DNA from: Prevotella multiformis DSM 16608
Lineage (GTDB): Bacteria > Bacteroidota > Bacteroidia > Bacteroidales > Bacteroidaceae
Assembly: GCF_000191065.1 (NCBI RefSeq)
Contig: NZ_GL872283.1
Span: forward strand, 825,592-889,591
Direction: 5' to 3'
Length of the DNA stretch: 64,000 nt
Shown: positions 16,459 to 24,277 of the stretch, one piece after another
Position numbering within the stretch: the first letter of the stretch is position 1
How the letters are laid out: each line of letters opens with the position of its first letter
The notes under the pieces: model-generated
Seen by the model: the letters and a program-made list of their open reading frames with translations, nothing else
The model's database searches: none
Told to the model about the DNA's origin: nothing
Made by a program: the position numbers and the translations under genes

Positions 16459-17372
16459 TGTTCCATCCCGTTATGTCGATTAACTATGTCATTGCCATTT
16501 AAAAGCTTACCTACATTATTTTCTGGGAACTGTTTGCGAAATTGGCTGTCTATTTCTCTTTTTTTGAGAGTTTCTAATTGTTCTTCCGCAATCTTTAGTA
16601 AAGCTCTGAATCTTTCAGAACGTGAGATGCCTTTTTTAATAAATTCCGCATTAATAGTTTCCAAATTAGAGAGAACCAACAATTGAGCTACAGATGCTGT
16701 TTCTCGAATATTAAATCTTTTCCTTGCTAATTGTGGATTCTTTGATTCCCATTCCTTTGCTGTACAGCCAAACACAACAACATTCAGCATATCTGCCTCT
16801 TGAGCATATACCAAAATTTCTTTTGCTTTTTTATATCCAAGATGCTTTAGTTGTATTTGAATGGCATCTGTGTGTATTGCATAGTTTGCCTTTGAAAGAA
16901 ACCTCTTCGCATGCCATTGCAATAAGGCGGGGTTACTCTCTTCTTCCTTTAGTCGTTGGTAATCCTTGATGAGGTATAACTTAAACATAGGACTAATAGC
17001 TGCACCAAATTCAAATGCAATGTCCTTATGTGCATAAGTTCCCCCATATCTTCCTGACTTGGAATAAATTCCTATAGCACCAGTACTTTCTACCCAATTT
17101 GCAACACTCATTGTAAAAGTTGGTAGACCAGCTGATTTTCTAAAGTGGTCAAATTCGACCACTTTAAATTTAGGGTTATAAAGGCTCTCCCATGCCCCAA
17201 GAAATTCAATCGTCGCTCTATTGCGTATCCAATTCTTTATTATATCAGCTGCCCTACCATCATCTTCTGACGCTTTCACCATGTCTGTTAGACAGATGAA
17301 ATCATCACTATTAATACCCTCTACCACAGAAATTTCGGTGGAGAGAACTGTAAGTTTTCTAATTTTACCCAT
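16455..17372 (-). CDS. KilA-N domain protein, island cargo
   Basis: Protein of 305 residues. The N-terminal half is a KilA-N domain: FICLTDMVKASEDDGRAADI, then NWIRNRATIEFLGAWE and a long central block with YAHKDIAFEFGAAISPMFKL. KilA-N is a DNA-binding fold common in phage antirepressors and nucleocytoplasmic virus proteins; in bacteria it also occurs in mobile elements. The C-terminal half (about 190-290) contains VVFGCTAKEWESKNPQLA and NAEFIKKGISRSERFRALLK, a conserved extension that I recall from other Bacteroidetes KilA-N proteins but cannot name. It starts 6 nt after the XRE gene stop and overlaps the ASCH-like gene by 4 nt, giving a tight three-gene operon. Confidence 0.8.
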   Translation of the reverse strand: MGKIRKLTVLSTEISVVEGINSDDFICLTDMVKASEDDGRAADIIKNWIRNRATIEFLGAWESLYNPKFKVVEFDHFRKSAGLPTFTMSVANWVESTGAIGIYSKSGRYGGTYAHKDIAFEFGAAISPMFKLYLIKDYQRLKEEESNPALLQWHAKRFLSKANYAIHTDAIQIQLKHLGYKKAKEILVYAQEADMLNVVVFGCTAKEWESKNPQLARKRFNIRETASVAQLLVLSNLETINAEFIKKGISRSERFRALLKIAEEQLETLKKREIDSQFRKQFPENNVGKLLNGNDIVNRHNGMEQ

Positions 17373-17378
17373 ACCTTA

Positions 17379-17621
17379 TTACACTTTTTCGAACTTGATC
17401 ATTTTCCCACAATGGGGGCAAATGATAGTATTGGGTATGTCTTTTTCATCCGCAAAGAACTCTCCTACGCTACAATTAATAGCATTTGCAATGCGTTCCA
17501 ATGTGCCAACTGTTGGATTACGGCTCATATTCTGGCTAAGTGTGACCCTTGAAATTCCCATTTTCCTCGCTACATCTTCTATTGTGTAGCCATACCTCTT
17601 TATTACTTTTTTTATGTCCAT
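17379..17621 (-). CDS. XRE-family regulator with C-terminal zinc ribbon
   Basis: Small DNA-binding protein of 80 residues. The helix-turn-helix is clear (YTIEDVARKMGISRVTLSQN, then PTVGTLERIANAINCS). The C-terminus has a CPHC pair (TIICPHCGKMIKFEKV), which may bind zinc with a partner subunit or is half of a ribbon. As first gene of the operon it is the likely autoregulator of the KilA-N and ASCH-like genes. A full promoter and a 7+7 palindrome lie directly upstream. Confidence 0.85.
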   Translation of the reverse strand: MDIKKVIKRYGYTIEDVARKMGISRVTLSQNMSRNPTVGTLERIANAINCSVGEFFADEKDIPNTIICPHCGKMIKFEKV

Positions 17622-17650
17622 ATTATATATTTTGATTATAGACTACCCTG

Positions 17651-17682
17651 CAAAAATATAAAGAAGAAATGAATAATGCAAA
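17651..17682 (-). promoter_or_regulatory. Full promoter of the island operon
   Basis: On the minus strand TTTG (17682-17679), 20-nt spacer, TATTTTTG (17658-17651). Both boxes match the consensus. The predicted leader of the XRE gene is about 25 nt. Confidence 0.75.
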
Positions 17683-17696
17683 TATTTTGGTGTTCT

Positions 17697-17712
17697 GTTG
17701 ATTAAAATCAAC
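17697..17712. promoter_or_regulatory. Candidate operator palindrome
   Basis: GTTGATTAAAATCAAC has perfect 7-bp arms around AA. It lies 14 bp upstream of the -33 box of the island operon, a plausible binding site for the XRE dimer. Confidence 0.45.
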
Positions 17713-17892
17713 GTTTTGTCAATTTACGTAATGTCAGGAGCATAAAGAACCCTTGTTTACTAACGGTTATCAGGATCATACATATTTTACACGGTTTACT
17801 AGTTTTGCATGATCGTAACCATCGCATTTACATTGTGATTAATAAACAAATAGCAACAACATTTAGAAACACTATGAGAGAGGTAATATTAA

Positions 17893-18099
17893 GATGAGTG
17901 TTACGCTAAGTTAAGCAATGTGCAAGGTAAACTATTTGGCTATGACAAAGAGTTTGAAGAAAAGGTCGGGTGTGCCTGTGCGGCATTCAACGAAGCTATC
18001 ATGCGAATTATGGCAGATAGCATTGATACTACAGGCACAGAAAGCCAATATAAGGTGATTGAACAACAACCGAGTGATCGGTTAACTCACAAAAGATAA
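17893..18099 (+). pseudogene. Remnant reading frame without a start codon
   Basis: An open frame of 68 codons containing NVQGKLFGYDKEFEEKVGC and NEAIMRIMADSIDTTGTESQ and ending TAA at 18097-18099. The frame opens directly after a stop (TAA 17890-17892) and has no ATG before its middle; GTG at 17920 is the only early alternative. The amino-acid composition looks like real coding sequence. I do not recognise the family; it may be the tail of a gene of the original mobile element. Confidence 0.4.
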
Positions 18100-18196
18100 A
18101 AGATATAGAAGAAAAGAAACCAATATCTTTGCAAAGTATAACCGCCTTAGTGGTATTCAAGTGGTAGAGAAGAAATTTTAAAGGGCATCAACTTCG

Positions 18197-18338
18197 GGTT
18201 CTGAATGTCGTGGGTTCGAGTCCCACCCTCCACCCTCCGAGAAACAGGCGGAAATCCTTTATGCAAAGGGTTTCCGTCTTTTTTGCTGTATAGCCCTGGG
18301 ATGAGGCCGGGGTGTATGAGGCGGTACATCCGTGCCCG
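18197..18338. repeat. 142-bp direct repeat, right copy (putative att site)
   Basis: Identical to 15723-15864. It contains only the 3' half of tRNA-His (from the anticodon loop) with the terminator hairpin. The chromosome resumes after 18338. Confidence 0.9.
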
Positions 18339-18490
18339 TATTTTCCGACGGTTCTCACTGACGGTCGGCCGGGAAAATTCTGTACCATGACGTTGGAACA
18401 TGGAGGGGCGGATTCCCTTGGTCAGGACAACCTGTTTTGTAATCGTTAATCTCTCACACGTCCTATTTTAATATAATTTAGACACTATTA

Positions 18491-18522
18491 TTCGCTCCGT
18501 CCGCTTTTATGTTGTACTTTTG
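18491..18522 (+). promoter_or_regulatory. Promoter of the aerotolerance operon
   Basis: TTCG (18491-18494, 3 of 4 to TTTG), 20-nt spacer, TACTTTTG (18515-18522). The moxR ATG is 47 nt further on. Confidence 0.6.
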
Positions 18523-18569
18523 CCTCTCATTGAAACAGAAATAAACAGTACCGTATAATTCGTAAGATA

Positions 18570-19565
18570 ATGGCAGAATCCATTGACATCAGAGCGTTGA
18601 ATGAACGTATTGAACGCCAGAGTTCCTTTGTGACAAACCTTACGACAGGAATGAACCGGGTGATCGTCGGACAGAGGCACCTGGTTGACTCGCTGCTCAT
18701 CTCACTGCTCAGCGACGGGCACATCCTGCTCGAGGGTGTCCCCGGTCTGGCGAAGACACTTGCCATCAAGACGCTCTCGCAGCTGATCGACGCACACTAC
18801 AGCCGCATTCAGTTTACACCGGACCTGCTGCCGGCAGACGTCGTCGGCACGCAGATCTATTCGCAGAAGGATGAGTCGTTCCACGTGAAGAAAGGCCCCG
18901 TGTTCGCCAACTTCGTCCTTGCCGACGAGATCAACCGTGCCCCCGCCAAGGTCCAGAGCGCATTGCTGGAAGCCATGCAGGAGCACCAGGTGACGATCGG
19001 CGACACCACTTTCAACCTGCCGGATCCGTTCCTTGTCATGGCGACACAGAACCCGATCGAACAGGAAGGCACGTACATGCTGCCCGAGGCGCAGGTAGAC
19101 CGTTTCATGCTGAAGGTCGTCATCGGCTATCCTACACTGGAGGAAGAGAAACTCGTCATCCGTGAGAATCTCCAGGAGGCGATGCCTGAAGTCCTGCCGG
19201 TCATCGGTGCGGATGAGATCCTTGCGGCGCGCCGGGTGGTGAAAGACGTATATATCGACGACAAGATCATGCAGTATATCGCTGACATCGTCTTCGCCAC
19301 GCGCTACCCTGAACGCTATCAGCTGCCGGAACTGACGCAGATGATTACTTTCGGCGGGAGTCCCCGTGCCAGCATCAACCTTGCCAAGGCAAGCCGTGCC
19401 TACGCTTTCATAAAGCATCGCGGCTATGTCGTTCCGGAAGACGTGCGCGCCGTCGCACACGACGTTCTCCGTCACAGAATCGGACTGTCATACGAGGCGG
19501 AGGCCGCTGACCTTACGACCGAGAAGATCATCAGTGAGGTTATCAACAAGGTGCAGGTGCCGTAG
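18570..19565 (+). CDS. MoxR-family AAA+ ATPase
   Basis: MoxR-type chaperone-like ATPase of 331 residues, thought to act on the VWA proteins encoded downstream. Walker A is GVPGLAKT (56-63), followed by TPDLLPADVVGTQIY, the Walker B block FANFVLADEINRAPAKVQSA, LLEAMQEHQVT and the sensor MATQNPIEQEGTY. It is the first gene of the seven-gene Bacteroidetes aerotolerance (bat) operon: spacing to the next gene is 57 nt. The island's right border lies only 230 bp upstream, so the operon promoter is on chromosomal DNA just outside the island. Confidence 0.93.
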   Translation: MAESIDIRALNERIERQSSFVTNLTTGMNRVIVGQRHLVDSLLISLLSDGHILLEGVPGLAKTLAIKTLSQLIDAHYSRIQFTPDLLPADVVGTQIYSQKDESFHVKKGPVFANFVLADEINRAPAKVQSALLEAMQEHQVTIGDTTFNLPDPFLVMATQNPIEQEGTYMLPEAQVDRFMLKVVIGYPTLEEEKLVIRENLQEAMPEVLPVIGADEILAARRVVKDVYIDDKIMQYIADIVFATRYPERYQLPELTQMITFGGSPRASINLAKASRAYAFIKHRGYVVPEDVRAVAHDVLRHRIGLSYEAEAADLTTEKIISEVINKVQVP

Positions 19566-19622
19566 TCTCCGACCGGAGAAAGAGAACGTCAGGCATGTAA
19601 AAAGAGGTTATCATCATTGTAT

Positions 19623-20495
19623 ATGGATACGACTGAATTGCTGAAAAAGGTCCGTAAGATCGAAATCAAGGCATTGGGACTGAGCCAGAACATCTTTGCG
19701 GGGCAGTATCACTCTGCCTTCAAGGGGCGCGGCATGGCCTTCTCGGAGGTGCGCGAGTATCAGTACGGCGATGATGTGCGGGATATTGACTGGAATGTCA
19801 CGGGGCGTTTCCACCGGCCTTACGTCAAGGTCTTCGAGGAGGAACGGGAGCTGACGGTGATGCTGCTGATAGATGTCAGCGGTTCGCTCGACTTCGGTAC
19901 CACCGGCCAGCTGAAGCGGGAATGTGCCACGGAGATCGCCGCGACGCTGGCTTTCTCGGCTATCCAGAACAACGACAAGATAGGGATTATCTTCTTCTCC
20001 GACCATGTCGAGAAGTATATTGCCCCGAAGAAAGGACGGAAGCACATCCTTTATCTTATCCGTGAGATGCTCACCTTCACGCCTGAAAGCAGGAAGACGG
20101 ATGTCGGCACCGGTCTGGAATGCCTCAACAAGGTGATGAAGCGGCGCTGCACGGCCTTTGTCATCAGCGACTTCTATACCCGAAAGGATTTCAGCCAGGA
20201 ACTCCGTATAGCCAGCAAGAAGCATGATGTCGTGGCGATTCAGGTGTACGACCCCCGGGCGAAGGAGATGCCTGACGTGGGACTGATGAAGGTCGTGGAT
20301 GCCGAGACGGGGCATGAGATGTATATTGACACGCATGACATCCGCCTGCGGAGAAAGCACAATGCGTATTGGGAGGAAAGGGAGCAGCGGCTTCATGAGA
20401 CCTTGTTCCAGAGCCGTGTGGACAGCATGGCCGTGGCAACGGATGATGATTACGTGAAGATGCTGATGACACTGTTTGAAAAGAGAAGCCGATGA
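19623..20495 (+). CDS. DUF58 domain protein of the bat operon
   Basis: Cytoplasmic protein of 290 residues with the DUF58 signature: GRGMAFSEVREYQYGDDVRD and IDWNVTGRFHRPYVKVFEEE, followed by a von Willebrand-like fold with a MIDAS-type motif (LLIDVSGSLDFG). These proteins are regularly paired with MoxR ATPases. I start at ATG 19623, six bases inside the longer frame that begins with TTG. The stop overlaps the next start (ATGA at 20492-20495). Confidence 0.9.
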   Translation: MDTTELLKKVRKIEIKALGLSQNIFAGQYHSAFKGRGMAFSEVREYQYGDDVRDIDWNVTGRFHRPYVKVFEEERELTVMLLIDVSGSLDFGTTGQLKRECATEIAATLAFSAIQNNDKIGIIFFSDHVEKYIAPKKGRKHILYLIREMLTFTPESRKTDVGTGLECLNKVMKRRCTAFVISDFYTRKDFSQELRIASKKHDVVAIQVYDPRAKEMPDVGLMKVVDAETGHEMYIDTHDIRLRRKHNAYWEEREQRLHETLFQSRVDSMAVATDDDYVKMLMTLFEKRSR

Positions 20496-21544
20496 GGAAA
20501 TATATAGTCATAATCACGTTGCTCGCCCTGACGGCGGTCTGTCAGGCGCAGACCGGTGTCAAGGCAAGTCTCGATACGGCCCGGATACTGATCGGCGGGC
20601 AGGCACACCTCGTCATTGAGGCGGATGCACCCCGGGGGGCGAAAGTGTTTTTTCCGAACTACACCCGCACGAAGCCCGTCGCCCCCGGCATAGAGATTCT
20701 GAAAGGCAGCAGCAGCACAGCCGAGCGGTCGGGGCACCAGCTTGTAAGACGTATCTATACGCTGACGGCATGGGAGGCGAAACGATACACGATTCCGGCA
20801 CAGGAGATTGTCGTGAACGGGAAGGCGGACAGGACCCGGCCCCTTGTACTGGAAGTCCGCACCATTCCTGTTGATACGGTACGGAACACGCCGATGCCGC
20901 CCGATGACATCCAGCAGGTTCCTTTCTCATGGGGCGAATGGCTGCCGGTGATGCTGCTGGGCGCATTGGCACTTGTCCTGCTGGGCGTGGCGTTCTGTCT
21001 TTACAGGATTCTCCGTAACAGGAAGATCGGTCGGACACGGCAGAAGCACCAGCGTATATTGTCCCCCTATGAAAAAGCAAGGCTGGAACTGGAGGAGATA
21101 CGGGCCAGGAAACGTATGTATGCCGAGCAGAAGGCATACTATACGGATGTGACGCTTGCCCTCAGAACCTATCTGGCGCAGCGTTTCGGAATCAATGCGC
21201 TGGAAATGACTTCCGGCGATATACTGGAGAGTCTGGACGGGCAGTGCAGCGAGGCGGATGTCGCCGGGTTGCGGGAGGTGTTCGACACGGCCGACCTCGT
21301 GAAGTTTGCCAAATACTCGACGGGGGAGAATGAAATGGACTTCTATCTGGACAGTGTCGTCCGGTTCATCGAAAGGACAAAGAAGGAAGAGATCCCAGCG
21401 GCCGTTACAGGCGCAGACGGCGGGGAGGAGGCAAGGGACAGCCGTTCCCGCAAGGTGCTCAGACTGGCGATAGGACTGCTCGTTGCCGCCTCTGTGGCTT
21501 TGCTCCTCTACACCGCTTCTGAAGCCTATGCACTACTGATGTGA
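20492..21544 (+). CDS. Membrane protein of the bat operon
   Basis: Exported membrane protein of 350 residues. It has a signal peptide (MRKYIVIITLLALTAVCQAQ), an N-terminal periplasmic domain with BatD-like beta-rich sequence (about 20-140), a transmembrane helix (about 152-172), a basic cytoplasmic coiled-coil region (YEKARLELEEIRARKRMYAE), a helical domain (ALRTYLAQRFGINALEMTSG) and a second helix at the C-terminus (about 325-347). Similar genes lie between DUF58 and batA in many Bacteroidetes bat operons, where they are often annotated DUF4381-like or BatD-like. Function unknown. Confidence 0.7.
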   Translation: MRKYIVIITLLALTAVCQAQTGVKASLDTARILIGGQAHLVIEADAPRGAKVFFPNYTRTKPVAPGIEILKGSSSTAERSGHQLVRRIYTLTAWEAKRYTIPAQEIVVNGKADRTRPLVLEVRTIPVDTVRNTPMPPDDIQQVPFSWGEWLPVMLLGALALVLLGVAFCLYRILRNRKIGRTRQKHQRILSPYEKARLELEEIRARKRMYAEQKAYYTDVTLALRTYLAQRFGINALEMTSGDILESLDGQCSEADVAGLREVFDTADLVKFAKYSTGENEMDFYLDSVVRFIERTKKEEIPAAVTGADGGEEARDSRSRKVLRLAIGLLVAASVALLLYTASEAYALLM

Positions 21545-21565
21545 TATTAAAAAGAGAATGTAGAA

Positions 21566-22522
21566 ATGGAATTTGCCAATAGTGGATACCTCCTTTTACT
21601 GCTTTTGCTGATACCGTACCTGTTATGGTATTTCCTCCGTGGTAAAGGGAAAGAACCGACGATGCGGCTGAGCGACACTTTCGCTTATCAGCATGCTCCC
21701 AGAAGCTGGAGGGTGAGGATGATCCACCTCCCTATGGTGCTGTGGTGCATGGTCTATGCGCTGACCGTCATTGTTCTGGCACGCCCGCAGACCTATGACG
21801 CATGGGATGACAAGGAGACGGAAGGCATCGATATTATGCTGACGATGGATGTGTCGGCAAGCATGTTGACGGATGACGTGTACCCGAACCGCATGGCCGT
21901 CGCCAAGGAAGTGGCCTCCGAGTTCATCAGCAGCCGTCCCAACGACAACATCGGGCTGACGATTTTCGCCGGTGAGGCGTTCACCCAATGTCCTATGACA
22001 CTTGACCATGCGGCTCTTCTGAATCTTCTCCATAACGTCCGTCCAGACCTCGTCACAAGCGGTCTGATGAAAGACGGGACCGCCATCGGCATGGGACTGG
22101 CAAATGCTGTCAGCCGTCTGCAGGATTCGAAAGCCAAGAGCAAGATCGTCATTCTGCTGACCGACGGCAGCAACAACGTCGGTTCTATATCGCCGATGAC
22201 CGCCGCCGCCATAGCAAAGAAGTTCGGCATCAGGGTCTACACGATCGGCTTCGGCAGGGAGACGGGAGAAGAGATCGGAGCCATCGACTACAGGGCGCTG
22301 CAGAACATCGCCGTATCGACAAACGGCGAGTTCTACCGGGCGCAGAGCCAGGCGGAGCTGTCGAGAATCTATCAGGATATAGACAAACTCGAGAAGACGA
22401 AGATGAACATGAAGTCTTACAGCCGCCTGCACGAGGCTTACATACCTTTTGCCTGGCTGGCGCTGATTGTCTTCTGTCTGGAACTGCTGCTCCGGTGGAC
22501 CGTATTCAGGCGGCTGCCGTGA
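21566..22522 (+). CDS. batA: VWA protein BatA
   Basis: Inner-membrane protein of 318 residues with two N-terminal hydrophobic segments (about 6-24 and 54-72), a periplasmic or cytoplasmic von Willebrand A domain and a C-terminal helix (about 294-312). The MIDAS motif is DVSASM (with TDGSNNVG further on) and looks intact, so it should bind a divalent metal. It is the first of two adjacent VWA genes, the hallmark of the Bacteroides aerotolerance operon. The molecular role is not settled in the family. Confidence 0.88.
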   Translation: MEFANSGYLLLLLLLIPYLLWYFLRGKGKEPTMRLSDTFAYQHAPRSWRVRMIHLPMVLWCMVYALTVIVLARPQTYDAWDDKETEGIDIMLTMDVSASMLTDDVYPNRMAVAKEVASEFISSRPNDNIGLTIFAGEAFTQCPMTLDHAALLNLLHNVRPDLVTSGLMKDGTAIGMGLANAVSRLQDSKAKSKIVILLTDGSNNVGSISPMTAAAIAKKFGIRVYTIGFGRETGEEIGAIDYRALQNIAVSTNGEFYRAQSQAELSRIYQDIDKLEKTKMNMKSYSRLHEAYIPFAWLALIVFCLELLLRWTVFRRLP

Positions 22523-22584
22523 GGCTCTCTGCCTGTCTGTCCCGAATCGCATTCGTGTACCTGTCTAACAAGATTGATTGAAGC

Positions 22585-23577
22585 ATGTTTAGATTTGACA
22601 ATCCCATATATCTGTGGCTGTTGCTGCTGGTCCCGTTGTCAGCAGTCATCTACTTGTATTCTGTGCGTAAATACGGGCGGAGAATAAGGAGATTCGGCAA
22701 CCCGGCACTTATACGCCAGCTTTCTCCGATGAAAAGCCTGAGGAGGATGTGGATCAAATTCATACTGTCCGAAGGGATCCTGCTGCTGCTCGTACTGATT
22801 ATCGCCCGTCCGCAGATCGGCAGCAAACTCGCCACCAACAAGCATCGGGAAGGGATAGAGACGATCATCGCACTGGACATCAGCAACTCCATGCTTGCCG
22901 AAGACGTGGCACCCTCTCGTCTGGAAAAGAGCAAACTGCTGGTGGAGAACCTGATGAGCAGATTCAGCGAAGACAAGATCGGACTGATTGTCTTTGCAGG
23001 TGAGGCTTTCGTGCAGCTTCCGATAACAAGCGACTATGTGTCCGCCAAGATGTTCCTGGACAACATCAACCCTTCGTTGATCGGCACACAGGGGACAGAC
23101 ATCGGAAAGGCGCTCCAGCTTGCCGCCAACAGTTTTACGCCGAACTCGAAAGCGGGCAAGGCAATCATCCTGATTACAGACGGTGAAGACAATGAGGGCG
23201 GTGCAGAGGCGATGGCGAAACAGGCACGGAGCAAAGGCATCAAGGTCTTCATCCTGGGAATCGGCTCCAGGCAGGGAGCTGTCATCCCGATGCCTGACGG
23301 AAGTGAGCTGAAGACATCGGACGGTGAACCCGTGAAGACGCATCTCAATGAAGAGATGTGCAGGCAGATAGCCGCAGCCGGACAGGGGGTATATGTCCAT
23401 GTAGACAACAGCAACGTGGCGGACGCCGTCCTCGGAAGAGAACTCGGCAAACTGCAGAAAGGGGAGATCAACAACGTGGTTTACAGCGATTTCGACGAGC
23501 AGTTCCAGGCTCTGGCGCTCCTTGCCGTCATTCTGCTCATGGTTGATGTTCTGGTACTTGAAAGAAAGAAAAGTTGA
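22585..23577 (+). CDS. batB: VWA protein BatB
   Basis: Second VWA membrane protein (330 residues), similar in layout to BatA: helices near 9-25 and 56-74, VWA domain with the MIDAS motif DISNSM and ITDGEDNEGG, and a C-terminal helix (about 306-323). The sequence ITSDYVSAKMFLDNINPSLI is typical of BatB. It follows batA after 62 nt and precedes batC by 6 nt. Confidence 0.88.
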   Translation: MFRFDNPIYLWLLLLVPLSAVIYLYSVRKYGRRIRRFGNPALIRQLSPMKSLRRMWIKFILSEGILLLLVLIIARPQIGSKLATNKHREGIETIIALDISNSMLAEDVAPSRLEKSKLLVENLMSRFSEDKIGLIVFAGEAFVQLPITSDYVSAKMFLDNINPSLIGTQGTDIGKALQLAANSFTPNSKAGKAIILITDGEDNEGGAEAMAKQARSKGIKVFILGIGSRQGAVIPMPDGSELKTSDGEPVKTHLNEEMCRQIAAAGQGVYVHVDNSNVADAVLGRELGKLQKGEINNVVYSDFDEQFQALALLAVILLMVDVLVLERKKS

Positions 23578-23583
23578 AAAGTA

Positions 23584-24267
23584 ATGGCAAGACGACTTTA
23601 TTTCATAATCTATCTGCTGATGGTACTTGTCTCGGCCAAGGGACAGACTGCCAGCCAGCTTACAAGGGAAGGCAACAGACTTTTCTCCTCGAAGCGCTAT
23701 GCGCAGGCGGAAGTACTTTACCGGAAGGCTGTCGACAAAGATCCCGGCAATGCAATTGCCGGCTACAATCTGGGCAGAAGCCTGCAGGCGCAGAAGAAGA
23801 ATGATGAAGCCCGGAAACAGTATGAGAAGGCGGCACGGCTGGAGAAGGATCCCGTCCGTCAGGCGAGCAGCTATAACAATCTCGGAACTGTCTTTCAGGG
23901 AGAGAAAGAGTATGCCAAGGCCATAGAAGCCTACAAGAACGCTTTGCGGCGTAATCCTCATCACAGGAATGCGCGTTACAACCTTGAACTGTGTCAACGC
24001 CAGCAGCGACGGCAGCAGAAGCAGAAGCAGTCCTCCGGCGGCGGGAAGAACAAATCCGACAAGAAGAAAGACAAGCAGCAGAACAAGAATCAAAAGCAGC
24101 AGAACAAGAATCAGAAGAACAACCGCCAGCAGGATGATCAGAGTATGAGCAAGGACAATGCCGAGCAGTTGCTCAATGCTGCCAGACAGCAGGAAAAGGA
24201 AACGCAGGAACGGTTGTCCAAGGCAATGCGGCAGCCTTCTGACAGAAAACTCGAAAAGAACTGGTAA
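23584..24267 (+). CDS. batC: TPR protein BatC
   Basis: Exported protein of 227 residues: signal peptide (about 1-22), three TPR-like repeats (about 25-145, e.g. NRLFSSKRYAQAEVLYRKAV and YNNLGTVFQGEKEYAKAIEA), then a Lys/Gln/Asn-rich low-complexity segment (about 150-185) and a short conserved tail NAEQLLNAARQQEKETQERL. The tail with repeated Q/K is usual in Bacteroidetes BatC. It lies between batB and the batD-batE fusion (10-nt gap). Confidence 0.85.
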   Translation: MARRLYFIIYLLMVLVSAKGQTASQLTREGNRLFSSKRYAQAEVLYRKAVDKDPGNAIAGYNLGRSLQAQKKNDEARKQYEKAARLEKDPVRQASSYNNLGTVFQGEKEYAKAIEAYKNALRRNPHHRNARYNLELCQRQQRRQQKQKQSSGGGKNKSDKKKDKQQNKNQKQQNKNQKNNRQQDDQSMSKDNAEQLLNAARQQEKETQERLSKAMRQPSDRKLEKNW

Positions 24268-24277
24268 TATTGAAGAT

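Larger units (their letters stand above)
15723..18338. mobile_element. AT-rich genomic island at tRNA-His (about 2.5 kb)
   Basis: Segment bounded by the 142-bp direct repeats (period 2474 bp). Its interior is visibly AT-rich against a GC-rich chromosome, and it carries an XRE / KilA-N / ASCH-like operon plus one remnant frame. No integrase, transposase, relaxase or replication gene is present, so it must be mobilised in trans, be a decayed integrative element, or be fixed. The tRNA gene stays intact at the left border, as expected for site-specific integration into a tRNA 3' end. Confidence 0.8.
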
